Of a stretch of 64,000 nucleotides of DNA, positions 52,844 to 61,130 are shown in pieces (the stretch's first letter is position 1; the number at the start of each line of letters is the position of its first letter). Origin of the DNA: Tolypeutes matacus (lineage: Eukaryota; Chordata; Mammalia; Cingulata; Chlamyphoridae); the NCBI GenBank assembly GCA_026826555.1, contig JAKSZT010000116.1:2278654-2342653 (forward strand). The letters are read 5' to 3'. Both the position numbers and the translations under genes were made by a program. Under the pieces are notes generated by a model that had not been told where the DNA came from, made no database searches, and worked only from the letters and a program-made list of their open reading frames with translations.

Positions 52844-53131
52844 ATTAAACTGCTATTGATTTCATTTGGTATGTTTAAAATATATAATATTGAATAATGA
52901 AATTATGGTTTCAGCCTATTTGAATCCTAGGGTAATTTCCTGCTCCTAGTTGAGAGATAGTTCCTTGTACCCTCATTGACTCTGATTGCCAGTGTGATAG
53001 CAACTCTATGCAAAATGACTCTTTTTCATGGGCTAAGTATTTGTTAATAGCTATTGGCCAATTTTTATTTTCTTCTCAGATATCTTATCATATTTTTTTG
53101 AGAAAACTGTCATTTCTAAAAATTAAGAGAA
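52361..53131 (-). other. Non-array sequence; possible retroposed 3' end
   Basis: The left edge is a T-run (52362-52369) followed by tttatt at 52384-52389, that is, aataaa on the minus strand about 14 bp upstream of a short A-tail. This is what the 3' end of a minus-strand retrocopy looks like. The rest is A+T-rich with no open frame and no repeat I recognise. An (AC)n(AT)n tract lies at 52811-52842. No matching target duplication could be found, so retroposition is only a suggestion. Confidence 0.35.
52811..52842. repeat. Compound (AC)n(AT)n microsatellite
   Basis: About 8 AC repeats followed by about 8 AT repeats inside the unidentified block. Confidence 0.9.
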
Positions 53132-53572
53132 TGTGAGAAGGAGCCCAGAGCTCCTTCCCTGACACCTATCTGCAACCCCCTCCCTCCCTCTTCCTACAGC
53201 TAAACATTCCTGTGAAATGAAAAGAGGGCTCCCACTCCCATTCTCTCCTTGAGCATCCCTGTTTATATGAAATTAACAACCCATGACAAAGAGATGATAA
53301 CATCAAGGATGCAGGTGAAAATACAAAGCCAATATGAGTTATTACATCCTCACCTTGAAATTATATGGCTAGCACAAATTATCACAACGTAGCCTATTGT
53401 TCTTATCCCTATGAATTATAAAAATCCTCTTCTCCCCCTCCCTTGGGGCTGCTCTTTTTTCAGCCTGCCTGCTAAGATCTCTCATTCATTAAAGGCTTTG
53501 CTAAAACTAACCTCAGATCCCAGCCTTATTTCTAAGATGTTTCCCTTCCTTGGCTTCCCTTTGAACCTAACA
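53132..53572 (+). mobile_element. Possible solo LTR, gammaretrovirus-type (about 440 bp)
   Basis: The layout is LTR-like: tg start (tgtgagaaggagcccag), C-rich U3 (caaccccctccctccctc), TATA-type ttataaaaatcc at 53416-53427, ggggctgctc near the presumed start site, and the polyadenylation signal attaaa at 53488-53493. It ends in ca (gaacctaaca). Base composition differs from the A+T-rich sequence on both sides. No target duplication is visible and no family was recognised, so the edges are tentative. Confidence 0.4.
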
Positions 53573-54012
53573 CTACCTATAATTGAAGAATACATAAAAA
53601 ATACACACATTTAAGTTTTTTATGAATTTCAGTTACAATGTACCATTTTATGCCATATCTTAGAATATGCCTTCCAAGTTCAGTCACTCTTCATCTTAAT
53701 TTAATTAATGTTAAATAGTCCTACACACTGTTAACAAAAATGAATAATTATATTCTTGTTGTACCGAGTACATTATGCAGGATGCACTTTCCTACTTCAT
53801 TAAAAACCAGCTAAATTCGATAAGAGAGACTAATAAAATTCATGGAATTATTTCCTATATTTGTACTTCACACTGGCATTACCATTCCCAGTTTTGAATG
53901 TTTGATATTTCTCTCTTTTTCAACTAGACACATATATACTAAGAAAATATACATGCCATTTATCCCACTGCCTGCTTTTTAAATATAGTCATTAACAACA
54001 TCACTATATTAT
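53573..54012. other. Unidentified A+T-rich sequence
   Basis: Neither array nor L1. No open frame of note, no recognisable repeat and no RNA gene seen. Probably the continuation of the 52361-53131 sequence on the other side of the putative LTR. Confidence 0.4.
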
Positions 54013-54420
54013 GTGTTGCTTTAGTCAGCCAAAGGTGTGCTGATGTAAAGTACCAGAAATCTCTTAACTGTTACTAAGTGTACTAATTTGGGGTAAAAAC
54101 TTACAGTTACATGGCCCTAAAGAGTCAAACTCAAATTACTAGAAGAGGTACATTCTCACCAAATGACTGTTGCCATGTTCTAAAGCAAGAGGGCTGCTGA
54201 TAACTGCAAGCATTCACCCTTCCTCTTTCTTCTTAAGTTCTATGGGCCCAGATTCTTCCAATATTAGCTGTAGTTAGAGTGATCATTTCTTTCTGGGCTG
54301 TGATGCTCTTGTCTCTTCACATGGTCAGCTGTAAACTACAAGGTGAATGGCTCATCTTTCTTCCTGGGGCCACAGGATCAAAGCTGATGAGTTCTCTCCT
54401 CCTCAATGTCTATGGAGCTC
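54013..54420 (-). mobile_element. MaLR-like LTR, truncated
   Basis: The minus strand ends ctttggctgactaaagcaaca and aligns with the solo LTR at 38788-39294. Shared stretches include agccattcacct, gt(a/c)tacagctga, ttggtgagaa and cagcac near the end. It covers about four-fifths of the LTR. The 5' part is missing where the L1 tail begins at 54421 and is not found beyond that L1, so sequence was lost. Confidence 0.65.
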
Positions 54421-54434
54421 TTTCTTTTTTTATT

Positions 54435-56978
54435 GTGGGTAAAAATCTAATTTTTCACAATACAAACCAATACTTGTAAAATGAGATATAGATATATATG
54501 TGCATATGTGCATTTGCTTACATAAATGTTATTTTTTTCATATATATTTTAAAATATCCATAGATTACATAAATGTTACACAAAGATTACTGGGATTCCC
54601 ATGTTCTCCACCTCCCATACCTCACATAACATCTCTCATAAACATTTTTCATTAGTGTGGCACATCAACTGCAATGGATATACACATCCTTGGGCTTAGC
54701 CACTAAGCAGAGACCACAGTTCGGAGACCACACTCTCCCACACAGTTTTGCATGGTATATGCTGATGTAAAATGGCCTATAACCATCACCACATTGTCAC
54801 TCAGGAAAACTGCCAAGTCCTGAAAAAGCCCCTGTATTACAAATGGCCTTCCCCTCCCCACCCTGAAAACATCTAGTGTCCACTGGCTCCACTTCACTGT
54901 TATAATTTCTTCCATTGCTTGAATCAAAATATGTGTACAACAGAATATGATTAAGTCTGATCTAGTCCATAGATCTTCCCCCAATCCTGAGGGAACTGGA
55001 ATGGTGATTTCTGCTCCACCTCCAAGTGAGAATGGGCTTATGTTCCATGTTTATTGTGGATGGGATTACCCTGCCTTCAGCTGCAGGCTCTCTCCATTCC
55101 TTGGGATGGCCATTGTCCATCAATGTCTCCTCACAAAGTGACTTGAGTGAGTTCATTGAGCTGTAGAGTAGGAGTTGCATTTCCACCGAGATTCCAGGCA
55201 CAGCTGGCACATAGGCAAACCAGAGTTTCCAGTCTCTGGAAATACACCTACAAATTCCTACCTCATATATAGGTTTGAATAGAAGGGACTTATGGACCAT
55301 GGGCAGGGAGGACTTATTTGAGTCCAAATCTGTCACTCTGAGGAGCACAGATTCCAAAGAAGAGCCCACTAATAAAGCATCAATCTCTGGGGCTATCCCC
55401 CCTTATATAGTACTTTGGGGTTTCCAGAGCCCTCAGGGGAGCTTCTTGTGTGTTGATATCCACCTTGGTGTTCTATGAGATCCTACTGAGTTATGCATAA
55501 GCATTACCTCTCAGATGACTTCCCAACTGTCTTTGAAGTCTCTTAGCCACATTAACTCATTTGTCTTTATGTTTCCCCCCTTTTATTCAAGGTGTTTTTC
55601 CAGTCATGTTTCCAGTTGGCACTTGGTATTAATCCCTCATTACTGGGGAGGCTCATCCCCAGGAGTCATGTCCCACATTGGGGGGAAGGTAATGCATTCC
55701 TATGCTGTGTTTGGCTTAGAGAGAGACCACATTTGAACAAGAAGGTTTTCAGATGGCAACCCTTAGGCACCCCATAATAATAGGCCAAGTTTCAATTACA
55801 AGAGCAAAGACTCATAAGGCTAATCATCAATAGCAAGAACCCAACAGTGGGCCATCCTCTTTTGCCAGACACTGCCCTTGCAGTCAGGGGACTATTGCTG
55901 CTTCCTTGGAGAAGGTGGCAGAGCTCTCCAGGCTGGGAATTCCGTGTTTCCTCATTTATTGAGTGATTGTGTATCCACTGTGACCATGCTCCATCCCTCG
56001 ATCATTTGAACAATTTTATATATCTTTACTATATATTCAGATGAACTTACTCCCATGAATCCCCCATCCCAGACACCATGCACCAATGATCCTCTGCAGC
56101 CCCCATTGTAATTCTGCTGTGATCTAAACCTTCCTTGAAGATGAAGCCCATATAATAACAAAATACAAATAATAGGAAAATGAAATAATAATGATAAGCT
56201 TAAATGCAAGAGATAAAATACAAAGAAACTCAGAAAAAAGAACTAAAAATAAATTATTATTAATGGATTTTTAATTTTTTCTCCTTTTATCACTGCATTA
56301 TCAGATGTGCAGTGTGTACCATGAAACCTTCCCCTCTCATTCCCAAATTTTCATTTAGTTTTCAAAGAAGTTTTAGGTCACAGCAAAGTCACACATAGAA
56401 TACTAGAGATTCCCCTATACCCAACCTTCCTCTCACTTCCCCACCCCATATTAAAACTTTTTTTTATGTGGATGTTAGCATTGTTATAATGGTTATACAG
56501 ATAGTGAAACATAGCTACTAAACATTGTTAATGGTTTACAGTATAGTTACAATTTAGACAGTACAGTTTAATAATTTTGGATGATATTTACCATGTCTTG
56601 TGTCCATTACTGTAAGGTAATGAAAAACATTTCCCATGACCACTAAATACACTGTTTGAACTTTTCTGTTCCTTCCACCCACCCCCCTGTGGCATATGCC
56701 ACTCCCCTGTCTTGACTTATGGAATGACAGCATTCATAGTTACATGCCCTGGGTAATCTAACCTTCCCTTTCTAATCTACTCACCTGTTAACACTGCACC
56801 ACCAAACCCAGTAATATCACTACCCACGTGTCCTAACCTTTAATATGCAACTATATTCATCACTTTATCATAGATTATGTCCATACCTATGATGGCCAAC
56901 AACCTACTCTTCTTTCTCTCTCTCTTGTTAACCTATCTTTCAGACAGTGGTTCTTAGACACTGCTCACTTTCCTCAAT
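54435..56978 (-). mobile_element. L1 3' UTR, second copy
   Basis: Collinear with 18466-21066 over its full length, with scattered substitutions and small indels. It confirms that the roughly 2.6-kb 3' UTR is a property of the family. The short open frames inside (for example 54962-55369) have no homology I recognise. Confidence 0.85.
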
Positions 56979-57753
56979 TCAAATCCGTGAAGTCATATAC
57001 AGTTCATCCTTCATTGCCTGGCTTGCTTCACTCAACATTCATCCATGTTATTCCGTGTGTTAGCACTTTATTCCTTCTAACAGCTGAGTAATATTCCATT
57101 GTACATATGTACCATATTTTGCTTATCCATTCATCTGTTGATGGGCACGGGGCTGATTCCAAATTTTGGCAATTGTGAAGAATGCTGCTATGAATATTAC
57201 TGTGCATATTTGTGATCAAGTCTTTGCTTTCAATCCTTCTGGGTATTCCAGTGGAATTGCTGGATCATACAGGAGATCTATTGTTAGTTTTCTGAGGAAT
57301 TGCCACACTGTCCTCCACAGTGGCTGGACCATTCCACAATCCCCCAAGCATTGTATGAGGGTTCCTATTCCTCAGCATCCCCTACAACATTTATATTTTG
57401 CTGTATTTTTAATAGCTGCCATTCTGAAGGGTGTAAGATGGTATCTCTTTGTGGTTTTGATTCGCATTTCCCTAATAGCTAGCAAATTCCAGCATTTTTT
57501 CATATGCTTTTTAGCCATTTGTATTTCCTTCTGGGAGAAGTGTCTTTTAGGTCTCTTGTCCATTTTTTAAGAGGGTTGTTTGTCTTTTTATATTCAAGGT
57601 GTAGGATTTCTTTATATATGTATGATATTAGTCTCTTATCACATATAAGGTTGTCAAATAGTTTCTCCCATTGGGTAGGCTGGCTTTTTTTTTGTATAAA
57701 TGTCCTTTGAAATGCAGAAGTTTTTAATTTTGAGGTGATCACATTTATCTATT
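56979..57753 (-). pseudogene. L1 ORF2 C-terminal remnant
   Basis: The minus strand ends in a TGA at 56981-56979 after MTSRI. Upstream are TDEWISKIWYICTMEYYSAV (57219-57028) and, in other frames, [17 protein letters not shown] and KKPAYPMGETI-type stretches (57742-57500). These equal the last roughly 250 residues of ORF2, the C-terminal region after RT. There are frameshifts, and the sequence is cut at the inversion point, so it is not functional. Confidence 0.8.
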
Positions 57754-58107
57754 AGAAAGAGCACCATAGAGAAAGAAGATGATGACAATGGTTTAGGAGG
57801 GCACTCACTGAAAGCTCCCTGAGGATGGCAGATTGTGGACAGGGACCTGCCTGGGGATCTGTTCCGTGGGTGCATGGAACAAGAAACTAGGGAAATCTAT
57901 CTGAGCAGATCGATGATGTGAACTGATAGGTAGAGGTTCATGAGTTTTAGCCTGCCTCTGGTGATTAACACAGATGGTTGAGCCCCACCATTAGGGGAAA
58001 AAGAGTCAGTTTGAGCCAGAACTCCTGGCCTGGTGACCTGGTGAGAGGGCATGGTGAGAGGGAGTGTTCTGTGAGAGTGGGAGGGCTCTGGCAAAGGGGT
58101 GAGTGAA
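57754..58107 (+). mobile_element. Inverted L1 5' end
   Basis: Homologous to the minus strand of about 27725-27410 but on the plus strand. It extends about 33 bp beyond the end of the 9.3-kb copy (agaaagagcaccatagag...), so the inverted piece appears to start at or very near the true L1 5' end. It runs about 350 bp inward and stops where the array resumes (gtgagtg joined to aaaaccagaag). This is the layout left by twin priming. Confidence 0.85.
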
Positions 58108-59234
58108 AACCAGAAGAATAAAGAAGAAATTATTCACCTCAATCCATTTGTTGACACTGACATACATAGGTGTTTTCCTGGCTGTCCTTGAACAACTTTG
58201 TTTGTTTATCTTTCAGTTTTATTGATATGTGATCCCATACTTCATCATTTGGACAAAGTGAACAATGAATGGCTCTTTTAAAGCTGTTGAAACGGTCTTT
58301 ATTTTAAAATTATGAACTGAAACGGATATTAGATGGAAAGAAAATTTTAATTTCTAAAGGTAGTGTATGGAAACTGATAATTCAGACAAGATTTTTTCCC
58401 ATTATTTCAGGCTTGTTTATTGAATGCTGGGAAGGTTCCAGATTTTGTTTCAAGGAATCCTTCCTGATTTTCTGGACATCATTTGGCTGTTTCAAGTGCA
58501 GAGACATTGTGATGCAGGTATCCATATATAAATACCTGCTCATGACATATTTTAAAATTTTAGAAAGTACTGGAAATAAAATGAAACTCATTCTTACAAA
58601 GAAACAGAATCCACATATTCACAAATGAAAATGCAGTAACTCAGAGTACAAATAGTCCCTGCCACCTAATTTCTCCTAAGTCTTATGAAGGACCTTGCCA
58701 ACACCCAGAAGATAAAAAGGGACTGTAGGGTTCACAAGGTGGCAAAGAGTGACTCAAATGTTTACATGATATCATGGGGAAGAGGAATGGTTCATAAAAG
58801 TCAAGGATCTAATCCATCAAGCAGAGTGTACCACCCTCCAGTCTATACACGTGTGACTATACACTCCAGTAATACAGAAACACAAAAAGAAGAGCAATTT
58901 AGAGAAATAGGTTATTCCAAAGCTTAATATTTTTCTCACACCAACCTTTTTCTCTTAATATATATTTTTAGTGATGCATATCAGTCATACATGAACATAC
59001 AAAAACTTGAAGTCTAGAGCAGAAATCACAAAGTTAAAAAGTAAAGGGGCATAACACCTTAGAATGGATGCAAATGCACATCACAAGAAAGAACACGAAT
59101 TGTGATTCATTTTTCAAAATTGACCAGAGTATTTCTGAATCATGACTATTATCCATGGCTCTACTGGGGTGTACAATCCTGATGAACCAAAGATATTTAA
59201 AACAAATATTTTATTGAGACATATTAAAACAATA

Positions 59235-59426
59235 ATCCCAGTGGGTTCCGTGTAATATTTTGGGTAATCTAAGCACCTCTTAAAATATATGTATATATAT
59301 ATATATAAACAACATTTTTGTAAGCAAATACACATATATGCATATACATTTATATATCATTTTGCAAATGTTTGTATGTATTGTGAGAATTTTGATTTTT
59401 ACCCATAATAATAATAATAATAATAA
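59235..59426 (+). mobile_element. 5'-truncated L1 (3' tail only, plus strand)
   Basis: Matches the last roughly 170 bp of the L1 3' UTR on the plus strand (gggtaatctaagcacctc, ttttgatttttacccat), ending in an (AAT)n tail at 59405-59426. It is flanked by a perfect 10-bp duplication taaaacaata (59225-59234 and 59427-59436). It is the only L1 insertion within the array that reads on the plus strand. A short (AT)n tract lies at about 59288-59307. Confidence 0.88.
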
Positions 59427-59560
59427 TAAAACAATATATTTTTACCAATGTGTGTATTTCTTGGTTTTGGTATATTCACAGTGGGGTACATTAATCTCTT
59501 CAATCATAATTTAACCTTTTCAATAGCTCTATAATAATTATCATAAATAAAGAAAAACCA

Positions 59561-59754
59561 GGGAAGTGGCTGTGGTTCAATCAGTAGGGCTCTCATTTAC
59601 CATATAGGAGGCCCTGGGTTCGGTTCCCAGGGCCTCCTGGTGAAGGCAAGCCCGCCCGTGTGGCGTGGTTAGCTGACCCAGCAAGAACAAGCAGCAAGGG
59701 GGGGATAAAAAAATAAATAAATAAAATATTTAAAAAAAAGAAAGAAAGAGAGAG

Positions 59755-59796
<42 letters not shown>
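59561..59796 (+). mobile_element. tRNA-derived SINE, long form (DAS-like)
   Basis: Starts gggaagtggctgtgg. It has A-box-like tggttcaatcag (59573-59584) and B box ggttcggttccc (59617-59628), the two internal pol III promoter elements. A G+C-rich body, a ggggggg run and an A-rich tail that has expanded into (GAAA)n follow. It is flanked by a perfect 12-bp duplication of array sequence aaagaaaaacca (59549-59560 and 59797-59808). Same subfamily as 15907-16088. Confidence 0.9.
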
Positions 59797-59801
<5 letters not shown>

Positions 59802-59804
59802 AAA
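59732..59804. repeat. (GAAA)n microsatellite in a SINE tail
   Basis: A near-pure GAAA tract of about 70 bp with a short GA interruption at about 59749-59756. It grew from the SINE's A-rich tail, merges with the right target duplication, and is probably length-polymorphic. Confidence 0.92.
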
Positions 59805-60904
59805 ACCAGAAATATAAAGAAGATATTATTCACCTCTCAAACCATTAATTGACAATGACATACTAGATGCTTTTCTACCTGTCCTTGAACAACTTATTTT
59901 GTTTATGTATCAGTTGTATTGATCTGTGATCCCATACTACATCACGTGAACAAAGTGAACAATGAATAGCTTTTTGAAAGCTGTTGAAAATCGTTATTTT
60001 AAAATTAATACCAGAATGGATATTGGATTTTAAGAAAATGTTAATTGTAAAAGAGAGAGTTGGTAAATCAGTAAATCAGAGGAGATCTTTTCCCATGATT
60101 TCATGATAGATTCCTCAATATTTTCAAGGCCCAAGATTTTGTTTCAAGAAAAGCATTTCTGATTTTCATGACATCATTAGGGATGTTCTCGTGTGCAGAG
60201 AGATTGTGATGCAGGAATCCATATATAAATGCCTACTCTATGACATATTGTAATATTTTAGAAAGTATTGGAAATAAAACCAAACTCATTCTTATAAAGA
60301 AACAGAAATCACAGATCCACAAATGAAAACCCAGAAACTCAGAGTACAAATAGCTATAAGACTCCAAATTTCTCCTATGGCTTATGAAGGACCTTGACGA
60401 CACTCAGAAGAGAAAAAGGGACTCGTAGCATCCACAATGTGACAAAGAGTGATTAAAATGTTTAAAAGATATCATGTGAGAGAGGAATGGTTCATAAAAG
60501 CCAAGGACCTAATCCATCAAGCAGATTGTACCACCCTCCATGCTATGCACATGTGAATATAGCAACCAACAATGAAGATGCAAAAAAGGAAGACCACATT
60601 AGAGAAATAGGTAATTCTAAAGCTTCATACTTGTATCTCACCACACTCTTTCTTTTAATATATATTTTTAGTGTTACATATCAATCATACATGAACATAC
60701 AACAAATTGAAGTCTGTAGCAGAAATCACATCCTTGGAAAATAAAGGGGCATGACAGCTTACAGTGGCCCAATTTCCAGCAGAAACTTGAATTGTGATTC
60801 GTTTTTTAAAATTTGCAGAGCATCAATGAAATGTGGCTATTAACTATTATCCATGGCTCCACTTGGGTGTACAATTCCTGACATCCTCATGATTTTTTTT
60901 TTTT

Positions 60905-61110
60905 ACGCAGTGCCTTTATTAAAAGAGATGACAGAACATTTAGCACAATATCATTAACACATTTAAAATAAGTTTTCATTAGCTTACTAATCCATACTTC
61001 TCCAAACAAAATAGACTTTTCTAAGTGCTGTACTTTCTCCCATATTCAGTGTTTTTTTCATAGAAATATGGGAAGTTTGAAGGAATGAAAACTCACATTT
61101 CTAGAACCAC
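60905..61110 (-). mobile_element. Probable 3'-transduced segment of the L1
   Basis: Non-L1, non-array sequence lies between the L1's A-rich end and the final poly(A). On the minus strand it carries aataaa (plus-strand tttatt at 60915-60920) 10 bp before the poly(A). This is what results when L1 transcription reads past its own weak signal and is cleaved at a genomic one. An independent retrocopy beside the L1 is the alternative, but there is only one poly(A)/array junction. Confidence 0.65.
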
Positions 61111-61130
61111 TTTTTTAAAATTATTATTAT

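Larger units (their letters stand above)
54421..58107 (-). mobile_element. L1 insertion with 5' inversion
   Basis: Main part on the minus strand: A-rich tail (54421-54434), 3' UTR (54435-56978), and ORF2 C-terminus (56979 to about 57753). At about 57753 the orientation flips: 57754-58107 is the 5' end of the same L1 family reading on the plus strand. Compare aggagggcactcactgaaag with the minus strand of 27700. The left flank is a truncated LTR and the right flank is array. No target duplication is seen. Confidence 0.88.
58108..60892 (+). repeat. Tandem array, block 6 (~2 units, interrupted)
   Basis: Array resumes at about +1,140 (aaaaccagaagaataaag). Markers fall near 58217 and 59913; after removing the L1 tail (59235-59426) and SINE (59561-59796) their spacing is about 1,260 bp. 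The last recognisable array sequence is cctgacatcctcatga at 60877-60892, where the next L1's poly(A) begins. No gene. Confidence 0.92.

Noticed and set aside
59561..59640. A functional tRNA gene, suggested by A and B boxes
   Set aside because: The tRNA-like head is degenerate, continues into a SINE body and A-rich tail, and is flanked by a target duplication. It is a retroposed SINE.
2333..60892. A CRISPR array or gene-family cluster as explanation of the repeats
   Set aside because: The unit is about 1.25 kb with no short direct-repeat/spacer pattern, the host is a mammal, and no conserved exon, splice-site pattern or intact ORF is present in all units.
2333..60892. Centromeric function of the array
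   Set aside because: No CENP-B-box-like motif was noticed, the units are diverged and peppered with insertions, and sequence alone gives no support.
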